64,000 bases of DNA, taken from Streptomyces sp. 378 (GTDB lineage: Bacteria; Actinomycetota; Actinomycetes; Streptomycetales; Streptomycetaceae). The notes beneath the pieces were generated by a model. That model was not told where the DNA came from. It made no database searches and saw nothing but the letters and a program-made list of their open reading frames with translations. The stretch spans positions 62,001 to 126,000 of the forward strand of contig NZ_JASKMS010000001.1 of the NCBI RefSeq assembly GCF_030124145.1, read 5' to 3'. Shown here in pieces: positions 27,820-36,632 of this stretch (its first letter is position 1; each line of letters begins with the position of its first letter). The translations under genes were made by a program, and so were the position numbers.

Positions 27820-28383
27820 TCAGGCGCCCTTCTCCTCCCCGGCCATGACGTAGGCGCCCGCCTCCAGACGCTCGATCAGGGCCTCGGTCCAGGCGGCCTG
27901 GCTCGCGGCGCCGTGTTCCCAGAGGCCGAGGAGCTCACGGATGTGGGCCCGCTGCGGCCGCTCCCCCGCCGTCTCGTCGACCTTGGCGATCAGCTCCCCC
28001 TGCTCGGCCGAGAGCGACGCGATGCGCTCGCGCAGCAGGCGGATCGCCTCCTCGCGGCTGAGCGCGGGCAGCAGGACCAACGCCGCCCCCAGCATGTCCG
28101 GCCGGTTGTTTCCCTGGCGCAGCGCGTCGCGGAGCAGCCGGAAGAACTCCTCCTCACCGGGGGGCGCGATCTCGTAGTCGACCCGGCCCGGCCAGTCGGG
28201 GATGTCGGTCGACTTCAGCAGCCCGTCCTTGGCCAGCTGCCTGAGCGCGTGATAGATCGAGCCGAACTTGATGTGCGCCCATTCGTCGGCACCCCAGGAC
28301 AGCAGCTCGGAGCGGACCAGATAGCCGTGTGCCCGGCCGTGCATCCGCACGACTCCCAGAACGAGCAATCGCGTGGCGGACAT
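27820..28383 (-). CDS. PadR-family transcriptional regulator (copy 2)
   Basis: 187-residue PadR/VirR-type repressor. The winged helix MSATRLLVLGVVRMHGRAHGYLVRSELLSWG is followed by FGSIYHALRQLAKDGLL and a helical C-terminal half. Homologous to PadR copy 1 over its length. It lies between the divergent GT2 operon and the OCD-like/PKS operon that carries palindrome C, making it the most likely reader of that operator and a cluster-situated, possibly ligand-responsive repressor. No palindrome was seen directly upstream of its own start. Confidence 0.9.
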   Translation of the reverse strand: MSATRLLVLGVVRMHGRAHGYLVRSELLSWGADEWAHIKFGSIYHALRQLAKDGLLKSTDIPDWPGRVDYEIAPPGEEEFFRLLRDALRQGNNRPDMLGAALVLLPALSREEAIRLLRERIASLSAEQGELIAKVDETAGERPQRAHIRELLGLWEHGAASQAAWTEALIERLEAGAYVMAGEEKGA

Positions 28384-28530
28384 CGTCTCCCTGCTGAATC
28401 TCCCTCACGGCCCGGCCTGCAACCGGTGCTCCGCGCATCGACCGGGCCTCGCCGGCTGGTCCCACGGTAGTACATGACCTGCTGTTCTCCGCGGGCGCGG
28501 GAGGGACGGAACGCGCGCAGCGCCCCCCTG

Positions 28531-28570
28531 TCGAGTGCCGCTGCAACGACTCTCGACTTCCCTGCGAGGT
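28531..28570 (+). promoter_or_regulatory. SARP-type heptamer array upstream of GT2 operon
   Basis: Heptamers TCGAGTG (28531), TGCAACG (28542), TCGACTT (28553) and GCGAGGT (28564) start exactly 11 bp apart. Direct repeats of TCGAGnn with 11-bp spacing are the known binding sites of DnrI/ActII-ORF4-type SARPs. The array ends 57 bp before the GT2 start. Confidence 0.7.
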
Positions 28571-28626
28571 CACGGCTCGAGGGTGGAGGCCCATCGCACA
28601 CGGTCATTCGCCGAACAGGGGTTGGG

Positions 28627-29919
28627 ATGCGGGTACTCTTCACCACCTTCGCCGCCAAGTCGCACATGCACGCCCAGGTGACACTCGCCTGGGCCCTCAA
28701 GGCAGCGGGCCATGATGTCAGGATCGCCAGTCATCCCGATCTCGCCGACGAGATCACCCGTACCGGGCTGACCGCCGTCGGTGTCGGGGAGGAACTGCAT
28801 CTCGACGAGCAGATGCAGGAGACCCAGGAGAACATCGGCCAGGACGTCGACCAGCTGGAGAGCCAGGCGCAGGTCGGTCTCGACATGAGCGAGGTCCGCC
28901 CGGAGCGGCTGACCTGGGACTACACACTCGGTGTGTTCACGGCCATGACCTCGGTCGTCTTCCAGAACTGCTGTTCCGACCAGATGGTCGACGAGCTGGT
29001 GGAGCACTGCCGCTCCTGGAAACCCGACCTGGTCCTGTGGGACACCATGACCTTCGCCGGCGCGATCGCCGCCATGGCCACCGGGACGGCGCACGCCCGG
29101 CTGCTCTTCGGCCTCGACCTGGCGGGCCGGATGCGCGAGACCTTCCTGGAGCAGCTGGCGGCGCGCCCGCCGGAGCTGCGGGACGATCCGCTGCGCGAGT
29201 GGCTCACCTGGAGCCTGGAGCGGCACGGCGCCTCCTTCGAGGAGGCCGCGGTGACGGGCGACTTCACCGTCTGCCCGCTGCCGGCGTCCATGCGGTTCCC
29301 GGTGGACCTGCACTACGTCCCGGTGCGGTACGTGCCCTACAACGGCCAGTCCACGGTGCCGCGGTGGCTCCAGGAACCGCCGAAGCGGGGCCGCCGGGTG
29401 TGCATCACCCTGGGCGTGGCGCACCGCGAGGTGCTGGGTGCCGACCGGGCTTCCATCGGCGACCTGCTGGAAGCCGTCGCGGGTCTCGACGACGTCGAGG
29501 TCGTCGCCACGCTCAACGAGAGTCAGCTGAAGGACTTCGACACCCTCCCGGACAACGTGCGGGCCGTCGACTTCGTCCCGCTCGACGCCCTGCTGCCCAC
29601 CTGCGACGCGGTGATCCACCACGGCGGGTCGGGCAGCTTCGGCACGGCGATGATCCACGCCGTGCCCCAGCTCATCGTCGTCGACGGCGTCTGGGACACC
29701 ATCAACAAGGCCCGCTACCTGGAAGAGCACCAGGCCGGGCTGTACGTGCCCGGCAAGCTCAGCGCGAAGGGACTGCGCGAGCTGCTCGTCCGCCTGCTCG
29801 AGGAACCGGTCTTCAAGCGCAACGCCGAAGCACTGCGGCGTGAGGCGCTGGCCGCTCCCGCACCCGCACAGGTCGTTCCCACGCTGGAGCGCCTGGCCGC
29901 CGAGTACCGCCGCCGGTGA
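28627..29919 (+). CDS. Glycosyltransferase 2 (no helper; AknK/CosK-like)
   Basis: 430-residue GT1-family enzyme, begins MRVLFTTFAAKSHMHAQVTLAWALKAAGHDV; donor site HHGGSGSFGTAMIHAVPQL. Unlike the other two glycosyltransferases it has no P450-like partner beside it. In aclacinomycin synthesis AknK adds the second and third sugars without such a helper, so this enzyme may extend chains with 2-deoxyfucose and rhodinose (inference). First gene of a plus-strand operon with the epimerase, 4-ketoreductase and 2,3-dehydratase. Confidence 0.88.
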   Translation: MRVLFTTFAAKSHMHAQVTLAWALKAAGHDVRIASHPDLADEITRTGLTAVGVGEELHLDEQMQETQENIGQDVDQLESQAQVGLDMSEVRPERLTWDYTLGVFTAMTSVVFQNCCSDQMVDELVEHCRSWKPDLVLWDTMTFAGAIAAMATGTAHARLLFGLDLAGRMRETFLEQLAARPPELRDDPLREWLTWSLERHGASFEEAAVTGDFTVCPLPASMRFPVDLHYVPVRYVPYNGQSTVPRWLQEPPKRGRRVCITLGVAHREVLGADRASIGDLLEAVAGLDDVEVVATLNESQLKDFDTLPDNVRAVDFVPLDALLPTCDAVIHHGGSGSFGTAMIHAVPQLIVVDGVWDTINKARYLEEHQAGLYVPGKLSAKGLRELLVRLLEEPVFKRNAEALRREALAAPAPAQVVPTLERLAAEYRRR

Positions 29920-29990
29920 CCGGCGCGACACGCGCACCAGGGCCGCCGGCCCAGCCGCACCCCACTACCACCCGGACGGTGAACCAAGCG

Positions 29991-30617
29991 ATGCAGATCC
30001 GTAAGCTCAAGGTCGAGGGAGCGTACGAATTCACCCCCCGTCAGTTCCGTGACCATCGCGGGCTGTTCGTCTCGCCCTTCCAGCTGGAGGCGTTCCAGCA
30101 GGCCCTGGGACGGCCGCACTTCCCGGTGGCGCAGACCAACCACAGCATCTCCCGGCGCGGCACGGTCCGCGGCATCCACTTCACCGTCACGCCGCCCGGC
30201 ACCGCGAAGTACGTGTACTGCGCACGCGGCCGGGCCCTCGACATCGTGGTCGACCTGCGGGTCGGCTCGCCGACCTTCCGGCAGTGGGACGCGGTCGAGA
30301 TGGACCAGGTCCATTTCCGCGCCTCGTACTTCCCGGTCGGCGTCGGTCACGCCTTCGTGGCGCTCGAGGACGACACCGTCATGTCCTACCTGCTCACGGG
30401 CCCGTACGTGGCCGAGAACGAGCTCGCCGTCGACGTCTTCGACAAGGACCTGGGCGTGCGCGTCCCTTCGGACCTGGACACGGTGCAGTCGGACCGGGAC
30501 CGGGTCGCGCTGTCCTTCGCCGCGGCACGGGCCCAGGGTCTGCTGCCCGACTACGCCGAGTCCGCGGAGGTCGAGGAGCGCCTGTGGCAGCCCTCCGGCA
30601 TCGGCGTCCAGCGCTGA
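29991..30617 (+). CDS. dTDP-4-keto-6-deoxyhexose 3,5- or 5-epimerase
   Basis: 208-residue cupin of the RmlC family, inverting C-5 to give the L-sugar series. The catalytic His is H63 in TVRGIHFTVTPPGTAKYVYC, with RGRALDIVVDLRVGSPTF following. A Tyr-containing segment later (SYLLTGPYV) matches the family. The C-terminus is longer than bacterial RmlC, like AknL and DnmU. Located 71 bp after GT2. Confidence 0.92.
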   Translation: MQIRKLKVEGAYEFTPRQFRDHRGLFVSPFQLEAFQQALGRPHFPVAQTNHSISRRGTVRGIHFTVTPPGTAKYVYCARGRALDIVVDLRVGSPTFRQWDAVEMDQVHFRASYFPVGVGHAFVALEDDTVMSYLLTGPYVAENELAVDVFDKDLGVRVPSDLDTVQSDRDRVALSFAAARAQGLLPDYAESAEVEERLWQPSGIGVQR

Positions 30618-30625
30618 GCCCGGTG

Positions 30626-31588
30626 ATGTCCACCAGGAAGCAGGACGAGACGGCCGCCGGCGCCGTGGCCGTGCTGGGTGCCACCGGGTGCGTCGGCCGC
30701 AGTGTCTGTGCCGAGCTGCTGCGGACCGGGCACCGGGTGCTCGCGGTGGCCCGGCGCCCGGCCCCCCACACACGGGCGCACGCCTTCGTTCCCCTCGATG
30801 TCGTCGACACCACGCCCGAGCAGCTCGCCGCACTCCTCGACGCGCACCGGGTCAACACGGTCGTCAACGCCACCGGCGGCTGGGGCGCCACTGTGGAGGA
30901 GATGCGCCGCGCCCACATCGACCTCCTGGAGCGCCTGGTCGACGGGTGCGCCGCGACATCCCGACGACTGCGGATCGTCCAGATGGGGTCGATCCACGAG
31001 TACGGACCCGTGCCCGACGGTGTCCTCATCGACGAACACCGCGAACCCGGCCCGCTGACCCCGTACGGGCTGACCAAGCGCACCGGCTCCGAGCACCTGC
31101 TCGCCCAGACCCGGGCGGGCAGGGTGGACGGGGTCGTGCTGCGCGCGGTCAACGTCTGCGGACCGCACACCACGTCGGCCAGTTTCCTCGGTGCCGTCGT
31201 GGCCCGGCTGCGCGCCCTCGGTCCCGGCGACGAGCTCACCCTCGACGTCGCCGACGCCCGGCGGGACTTCGTCGACGTGCGGGATCTGGCCCGGGCGGCC
31301 GTCGCCGCGGTGCACGCAGCCGTCACCGGCCTGGTCGTGAACATCGGGCGCGGTGAGGCGGTGCCCATGCGCGACCTGGTCGAGTCCCTGTTCGACGCGG
31401 CCGGCGTGGACGCCACGTCGGCACGGCTCAACTCCGCCGAGGTCGCCAGCAAGGGTGGCGGCTGGACCTGCGCGGACATCCGGTTCGCCGCCCAGGTGCT
31501 CGGCTGGCGGCCCACGATCTCCCTCGGCGACTCCGTCCGGGCGATGTGGGAAGCGGCAGCCGGCACCACCTCCCTGGAGGTCTCATGA
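30626..31588 (+). CDS. dTDP-4-keto-6-deoxyhexose 4-ketoreductase (AknM/DnmV type)
   Basis: 320-residue extended SDR/epimerase-family enzyme reducing the 4-keto group in the last step to the activated L-sugars. NAD(P) motif GATGCVGRS near residue 17; active-site MGSIHEYGPV and YGLTKRTGSEHLL (Tyr-x3-Lys). ATG 30626 lies 9 bp after the epimerase stop; its stop overlaps the next start by 4 bases. C-4 stereochemistry is not readable. Confidence 0.9.
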   Translation: MSTRKQDETAAGAVAVLGATGCVGRSVCAELLRTGHRVLAVARRPAPHTRAHAFVPLDVVDTTPEQLAALLDAHRVNTVVNATGGWGATVEEMRRAHIDLLERLVDGCAATSRRLRIVQMGSIHEYGPVPDGVLIDEHREPGPLTPYGLTKRTGSEHLLAQTRAGRVDGVVLRAVNVCGPHTTSASFLGAVVARLRALGPGDELTLDVADARRDFVDVRDLARAAVAAVHAAVTGLVVNIGRGEAVPMRDLVESLFDAAGVDATSARLNSAEVASKGGGWTCADIRFAAQVLGWRPTISLGDSVRAMWEAAAGTTSLEVS

Positions 31589-33027
31589 CCGACTCGCGTG
31601 CCCACACCTCCACGTCGACCCGCGATCCCGTCGAGCGGCGGATCGACGCGTCGGCGCGACTGCGGACCGGCCCTCTCGGCGACCTCTCCGACTTCACGGA
31701 CTGGTTCGCCGACTACGGCCGGCGGGCCTACACCCATGTCGACCGGGTCCCCCTGCACGCCCTGGAGGGCTGGGAGACCGACCCGGACACCGGCGACCTG
31801 CGCCACCACACGGGCCGGTTCTTCACCGTGCACGGACTGGAGGTCGAGCGTCCGGGCGCGCCGGTCCCGCGGTGGACCCAGCCGATCATCAACCAGCCCG
31901 AGATCGGCATCCTGGGCATCCTCACCGCCCCCGTCGACGGGGTGCTGCACTGCCTGATGCAGGCGAAGGTCGAGCCCGGCAACGCGGAGGGGCTCCAGCT
32001 CTCCCCGACCGTCCAGGCGACCCGCAGCAACTACACCCGGGTCCACCAGGGACGCCCGGTGCCGTATCTGGAGCACTTCCTGGACATCCACAGCCGTCCC
32101 GGGGTGCTCGCCGACGTACGGCAGTCCGAGCAGGGGTCGTGGTTCTACCGCAAGCGCAACCGCAACGTGGTCGTCGAACTGCCGGAGCCGGTGGAAGCCC
32201 TCGACGGCTACCGGTGGATGCCGCTGGGCCAGATCCATGAGCTGATGGGGCGCAGGGACACCGTCAACATGGACGCCCGGACCGTGCTGTCGTGTCTGCC
32301 GTTCACCGGGGCGGGTGTCGACAAGCCGGACAGCGACGACTTCCGGTCCGCGCTGGTGCGCTCGGGCGACCCCGGGTCGCGCGCTGTGCACAGCGAGGCG
32401 GAGGTCCTCGGCTGGATCACCGACCGGCGCACGAGCAACGACATCGCGGTCCGCCGGGTCGCGCTCGGCGAGCTGCGGGACTGGAACCGCACCGACGAGC
32501 GCATCCGTCACGAGGCGGGCGCCTTCTTCGACGTCATCGGGGTACGGGTGGACGCCGGCGGCCGAGAGGTCCACCAGTGGAGCCAGCCGATGATCGAACC
32601 GGTCGGAGAGGGCGTCATCGCCTTCCTCGTCCGGCGGTTCGAGGGGGTGCTGCACGTCCTGGTGCACGCGCGCGTGGAGCCGGGCTTCGCCGACGTGGTG
32701 GAGCTGGGCCCGACCGTGCAGTGCGTCGCGGAGAGCTACGCGCAGCTGCCCGGCGGGACCGCCCCGCCCTTCCTCGACGAGGTGCTCGGGGCGCCCGCGG
32801 AGCGCGTCCGGTTCGACACGGTGCTCTCCGAGGAGGGCGGCCGCTTCTTCCAGGCGCTCAACCGCTACCTGATCGTGGAGACCGACCAGGACGTGCCCCG
32901 CGACCATCCCGACCATCGCTGGATGACGCTGCACCAGCTGTCGGACCTGCTGCGGCACAGCCATTACGTCAACGTCCAGGCCCGCAGTCTGATCGCCTGC
33001 CTGCACAGCCTTTACCACAGGGCCTGA
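31585..33027 (+). CDS. dTDP-4-keto-6-deoxyglucose 2,3-dehydratase
   Basis: 480-residue enzyme that removes the C-2 hydroxyl to start 2-deoxysugar synthesis. It shows the typical internal duplication: WTQPIINQPEIGILGIL...VLHCLMQAKVEPGNAEGLQLSPTVQAT in the first half and WSQPMIEPVGEGVIAFLV...VLHVLVHARVEPGFADVVELGPTVQCV in the second. Needed for rhodosamine, 2-deoxyfucose and rhodinose alike. Last gene of the operon, followed by a strong terminator. Confidence 0.94.
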   Translation: MTDSRAHTSTSTRDPVERRIDASARLRTGPLGDLSDFTDWFADYGRRAYTHVDRVPLHALEGWETDPDTGDLRHHTGRFFTVHGLEVERPGAPVPRWTQPIINQPEIGILGILTAPVDGVLHCLMQAKVEPGNAEGLQLSPTVQATRSNYTRVHQGRPVPYLEHFLDIHSRPGVLADVRQSEQGSWFYRKRNRNVVVELPEPVEALDGYRWMPLGQIHELMGRRDTVNMDARTVLSCLPFTGAGVDKPDSDDFRSALVRSGDPGSRAVHSEAEVLGWITDRRTSNDIAVRRVALGELRDWNRTDERIRHEAGAFFDVIGVRVDAGGREVHQWSQPMIEPVGEGVIAFLVRRFEGVLHVLVHARVEPGFADVVELGPTVQCVAESYAQLPGGTAPPFLDEVLGAPAERVRFDTVLSEEGGRFFQALNRYLIVETDQDVPRDHPDHRWMTLHQLSDLLRHSHYVNVQARSLIACLHSLYHRA

Positions 33028-33036
33028 CGACAGACC

Positions 33037-33090
33037 GGGAAACACCGTGTCCCGGTGAGGCCGGCGCCTCACCGGGACACGGTGTTTCCC
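33037..33090. terminator. Bidirectional terminator between 2,3-dehydratase and aminotransferase
   Basis: A perfect 25-bp stem (33037-33061 with 33066-33090, beginning GGGAAACACCGTG) with a CGGC loop, between two converging genes. One of the strongest hairpins in the window. Confidence 0.9.
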
Positions 33091-33104
33091 GCACGCGCAC
33101 GGCT

Positions 33105-34214
33105 TCAGAGGCCGGCGATCACCTCACGGAGCGCCTCGATCACCTTCTCCTGGACGTGCTGCGGCAGCGAGGGGTACATCGGCAGGGAGAAGATCTCCTT
33201 CGCCAGCCGCTCGGTCACCGGCAGATCGCCCGCACGGTAGCCGAGGTGCGAAAAGCCGCTCATCGTGTGCACCGGCCAGGGGTAACTGATGTTCAGCTCG
33301 ATGTCGTACGCCTTGAGCCGCTCGATGATGCGGTCCCGCTCGGGGTGGCGCACCACGTGGACGTAGTGGACGTGATCATTTCCCACCGCGTTCGCGGGGA
33401 GGACCAGGCCGGTGTCCCCCAGCCCCTCCGCATAGCGTCGCGCCACGCGCCGCCGGCCCTCGATGTAGGCGTCGAGACGCCGTAGTTTGCGGCGGAGGAT
33501 CTCGGCCTGGACCTCGTCGAGGCGACTGTTGTGCCCGGGGGTCTGGACAACGTAGTACCTGTCCTCCATGCCGTAGTAGCGCAGCCGTCGCAGATGCGCG
33601 TCCGTGCCGGCGTCCCGGGTGACCACGGCGCCGCCGTCGCCGTACGCCCCGAGCACCTTCGTCGGGTAGAAGGAGAAGGCCGCGGCGTCTCCCATGGTCC
33701 CGGCCAGCCGGCCGTGGTGCCGGGCGCCGTGGGCCTGGGCGCAGTCCTCCAGGACCTTCAGCCCGTGGCGCTCGGCGAAGGCGGTCACCGCGGCCATGTC
33801 GACGCACTGCCCGTACAGGTGCACCGGCACGATGGCCGTGGTGCGCTCGGTGAGCGCGTCGGCGAGCAGGTCGGTGCGCATGAGGTAGTCCTCCTCGCGC
33901 ACGTCGACGAAGACCGGCCGGGCCCCGACGGCGTCGATGGCCAGGACGGTCGGGGCCGCCGTGTTCGACACGGTGATCACCTCGTCGCCCGGTTTCACCC
34001 CGAGCGCCTGCAGGCCGAGGACGATGGCGTTGGTGCCGTTGTCCACACCCACGCAGTGCCTCTGCCCGTGGTAGGCGGCGAACTCCTGCTCGAAGCGGGA
34101 GACGCTCTCTCCGAGGACGAGCTGACCGGACTGGAACACCGTGTCGACGGCGTCGAGGAGTTCCTCGCGCTCCTCGACGTACTCCCGCAGATAGTCCCAG
34201 ACGTATGTGGTCAT
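33105..34214 (-). CDS. dTDP-sugar 3-aminotransferase (AknZ/DnmJ/DesV type)
   Basis: 369-residue DegT/DnrJ/EryC1 family PLP enzyme that puts the amino group on C-3 of the 2,6-dideoxy-3-keto sugar, giving the daunosamine/rhodosamine skeleton. PLP lysine is K186 in [29 protein letters not shown] and [10 protein letters not shown] are also conserved. ATG 34214 overlaps the methyltransferase stop by 4 bases, so amination and N-methylation are coupled. Confidence 0.94.
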   Translation of the reverse strand: MTTYVWDYLREYVEEREELLDAVDTVFQSGQLVLGESVSRFEQEFAAYHGQRHCVGVDNGTNAIVLGLQALGVKPGDEVITVSNTAAPTVLAIDAVGARPVFVDVREEDYLMRTDLLADALTERTTAIVPVHLYGQCVDMAAVTAFAERHGLKVLEDCAQAHGARHHGRLAGTMGDAAAFSFYPTKVLGAYGDGGAVVTRDAGTDAHLRRLRYYGMEDRYYVVQTPGHNSRLDEVQAEILRRKLRRLDAYIEGRRRVARRYAEGLGDTGLVLPANAVGNDHVHYVHVVRHPERDRIIERLKAYDIELNISYPWPVHTMSGFSHLGYRAGDLPVTERLAKEIFSLPMYPSLPQHVQEKVIEALREVIAGL

Positions 34215-34939
34215 CGTCCGGACACCTCCCGCTCCTTGACTCCGACGAAGAGGCCGCGGCCCGTCGGCGGACCCGGCTGGTACGTGACGGAGCAGCCGGC
34301 GTCCGTGAACGCCTGCTCGTACTCCTCGCGCGTGAAGAGGGTCAGAACGTCGATCTCGGTGAAGGTCCTGATGCCCGACGGTTCCCCGACGAGGAAGCGC
34401 ACCTCCATGCGGGTGGCGCGCCCCTGGAGGGTGGAGTGGGAGATCCGGGCCACGGTCCGGTCGCCCTCGCGAGCCAGGTCCCCGGCCACGAACCCTTCCT
34501 CGAACTGTTCGGGGAACCACCACGGTTCGATGATCAGCGCGCCTCCCGGGTCGAGATGGCGGGCCATCGAGGCCACGGCGGAACGCATCTCCTCGACGCT
34601 GCCCAGGTAGCCGATGGCGCAGAACATGCAGGTGACGACGGAGTACCGGCGGCCGAGGTCGAAGTCGCGCATGTCGCCCTCGTGGATGGTCAGGCCGGGC
34701 CACCGCTTCAGCGCCAGGTCACGCATCGGCGCGGCGATCTCCAAGCCCTCCGCCGTGGCGAAGAGCTTGCTGAACGGGCCGAGATGGGCGGCGGTGCCGC
34801 AGGCCACGTCGAGCAGTGTGTCGGCGCCCGGGGCGTGCCGGCGTGCCACGGCCGCGATGTCCTCGGCCTCCGCCGCCCAGTCCTTGCCCCGGCTGCGGTA
34901 CACCGTCTCGTAGACCTCGGCGAGGTCCGTGCTGTACAT
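34211..34939 (-). CDS. N,N-dimethyltransferase for aminosugar, copy 1 (DesVI/AknX2-like)
   Basis: 242-residue SAM-dependent enzyme. SAM motif [15 protein letters not shown] is near residue 42, then [28 protein letters not shown] and the DesVI-type [32 protein letters not shown] end. It likely methylates the C-3 amine twice to form rhodosamine. Coupled to the aminotransferase. A second, clearly homologous enzyme is encoded at 46663-47412. Confidence 0.9.
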   Translation of the reverse strand: MYSTDLAEVYETVYRSRGKDWAAEAEDIAAVARRHAPGADTLLDVACGTAAHLGPFSKLFATAEGLEIAAPMRDLALKRWPGLTIHEGDMRDFDLGRRYSVVTCMFCAIGYLGSVEEMRSAVASMARHLDPGGALIIEPWWFPEQFEEGFVAGDLAREGDRTVARISHSTLQGRATRMEVRFLVGEPSGIRTFTEIDVLTLFTREEYEQAFTDAGCSVTYQPGPPTGRGLFVGVKEREVSGR

Positions 34940-35027
34940 GGTTTCTCCTCGGGTCGGCTGCTGTCTTGGGCGCCAGGCGGCGGTGGGCCGTGCTGGTCCT
35001 GGGAGGGGTGGCGAACGACACCCCCTG

Positions 35028-35239
35028 GGCCCCTTCTGATGGATCTCCGTGGGAGAAGGAGCGGCGTTCGGTGCGTGCTCTGGGGGTCCCCCCTGGGGAG
35101 TGCCGCGTGGAAGCCCTCGTAGCGGAGCTACTTGGGCTTCACGCGGTGCGGCGGTGGGGGCCCCTCCCGTTCGAGCGAAGCCGAGAACGGGGGAGCGTGC
35201 CGGGCGTCGCGACGCCGCGGAGATCCATCAGAAGGGGCC
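35028..35239. mobile_element. MITE-like 212-bp element with perfect 22-bp terminal inverted repeats
   Basis: Arms at 35028-35049 and 35218-35239 (left arm begins GGCCCCTTCTGATGGATC) are exact reverse complements. The 168-bp interior has no ORF of note but folds strongly: a hairpin around CGTGGAAGCCC/GGGCTTCACG, CTCCCGTTC/GAACGGGGGAG, and the palindrome GGCGTCGCGACGCC. The right arm runs into the stop codon of the cyclase gene. Looks like a non-autonomous insertion or a dispersed structured repeat. Confidence 0.75.
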
Positions 35240-36018
35240 TAGTCGTCGACGAGGGCGACCGCTCGCGCCCAGCCGGCCCCGGCACCGGCCACCTTCACCG
35301 GGAAGCAGGCCACCTGGAAGCCGTACGGCGCGGGCAGTTCCTCCAGTCCCGCGAGCCGCTCGATCTGGCAGTACTCCCGGTGACGTCCGGCGAAGTGAGC
35401 CGGCCAGAGCACGGCGGGATCCCCGGTCCGCCGGTATTCGGCGATGATCGTGGCGAACGGCGCGTCCAGACTGAACGCGTCGGTGCCGACCACGCGGATG
35501 CCGGCGTCGAGCAGGAAGGCGATGGCGCTCGCGTCGAGTCCGACGAAGTCGGTGAAGTACCGGCTGGTGCCCGACCATGCGGCGGCGCCGGTGTGCAGGA
35601 TGACGATGTCGGACGGGGCGAGTGTGTACCCGATCCGGTCCAGTTCCTTGCGCAGATCGGCCGCGTCGACCACGCCCGCCTCACGGCCCCGGACGTCCAG
35701 GACCACTCCGGGGGCGAGGAACCACTCCAGCGGCATGGCGTCGATGTGCCGGGGCACACCTGTGCCGTACGTCGTCCGTGAGCCGTAGTGCGAGGGCGCG
35801 TCGACGTGCGTGCCGGTGTGGGTGGTCAGACTCAGCCGGTCCAGCGAGAGGAACTCGCCGTCGGGCAGGTCGTCGGGGTCGAATTCGATACCGAAGTGCT
35901 GCCGCATCTCGTCGCGCATGTGCAGCGCGCCCTCACGCGGGGACATCACCTCATGGACAACCGGGTCCGGTTCGAACGAGCCGGAGTCCACCGGCGAGGA
36001 CAGGTCAATGATGCGCAC
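35239..36018 (-). CDS. Polyketide cyclase of the kynurenine-formamidase fold (AknW/DpsY/SnoaM-like)
   Basis: 259-residue metal-dependent cyclase. It carries THTGTHVDAPSHYG (HxGTHxDxPxH), the metal-binding signature of this fold, near residue 72, plus DIVILHTGAAA. AknW/DpsY/SnoaM act in closing the second and third rings. GTG at 36018 is preferred over 36024 because GGAGG then has proper spacing. The stop codon touches the inverted end of the 212-bp element. Confidence 0.9.
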   Translation of the reverse strand: MRIIDLSSPVDSGSFEPDPVVHEVMSPREGALHMRDEMRQHFGIEFDPDDLPDGEFLSLDRLSLTTHTGTHVDAPSHYGSRTTYGTGVPRHIDAMPLEWFLAPGVVLDVRGREAGVVDAADLRKELDRIGYTLAPSDIVILHTGAAAWSGTSRYFTDFVGLDASAIAFLLDAGIRVVGTDAFSLDAPFATIIAEYRRTGDPAVLWPAHFAGRHREYCQIERLAGLEELPAPYGFQVACFPVKVAGAGAGWARAVALVDD

Positions 36019-36072
36019 GGTCACCTCCTGGACGACCCGGCCAGCCTGGCCGCAGCCGCTCGGAAGGCATTG

Positions 36073-36117
36073 GAATCCCGCTCGACGACCGCCGCCGTCT
36101 CGAGCGGGATTCGACAG
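36073..36117. promoter_or_regulatory. SARP-type heptamers within a 13-bp inverted repeat, divergent cyclase/SnoaL promoter
   Basis: Arms GAATCCCGCTCGA (36073-36085) and TCGAGCGGGATTC (36100-36112) are perfect complements. The right arm starts two heptamers 11 bp apart, TCGAGCG (36100) and TCGACAG (36111); read on the other strand TCGAATC and TCGAGAC are also 11 bp apart. One site could serve both directions. Confidence 0.65.
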
Positions 36118-36166
36118 GGGTGCGTCAGGGTCGGGCAGGGAGGACCGTCGTCACGGGAGGCCGTTC

Positions 36167-36592
36167 ATGGACAACGCGAACAGCGCACACAGCACGGACA
36201 TCCAGCAGTTCTACGCCCGCCACATGCAGCTGCTCGACAGTGGTGAGGCCGAGGCGTGGGCCGGCACGTTCACGTCCGACGCCACCTTCGCCGCCCCGTC
36301 GATGACCGAGCCCGTCCGGGGCCGGGACAACATCGCCGCCGGCGCGCGGGCGGCGACCGAGGGACGGGCCGCGGCCGGGGAGGTGCACCGTCACTGGGTG
36401 ACGATGACGACCGCCCGCGGCACCGCCGACGGCTTCGAGACCGTGTCGTACGTGCAGATACTGGCTACCGCGCGCGGTGGCGCCCCGCGGGTGCACCTGT
36501 CCTGCGTGATGCGCGACCGGCTGGCCCGGCAGAACGGTGAACTGCTCGTGGCGGAGCGGCGCATCACACGGGACGACCGGCCGGGCGACTGA
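36167..36592 (+). CDS. SnoaL-like NTF2-fold protein (stand-alone; AknV/DpsH position)
   Basis: 141-residue protein of the NTF2/SnoaL-like superfamily: DIQQFYARHMQLLDSGEAEAWAGTFTSDATFA, then PVRGRDNIAAGARAATE. Related proteins range from ring cyclases to C-1 hydroxylases (SnoaL2, AclR), and small helpers of unclear role. It is strikingly similar to the C-terminal domain of the aromatase at 37467-38825. ATG 36167 follows GGGAGG. Next to a cyclase and a ketoreductase as in the akn order W-V-U. Confidence 0.82.
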   Translation: MDNANSAHSTDIQQFYARHMQLLDSGEAEAWAGTFTSDATFAAPSMTEPVRGRDNIAAGARAATEGRAAAGEVHRHWVTMTTARGTADGFETVSYVQILATARGGAPRVHLSCVMRDRLARQNGELLVAERRITRDDRPGD

Positions 36593-36632
36593 CCTCGACC
36601 GCGCTTCGAGCCGTCGTCAGTAGCGTCCCGGC

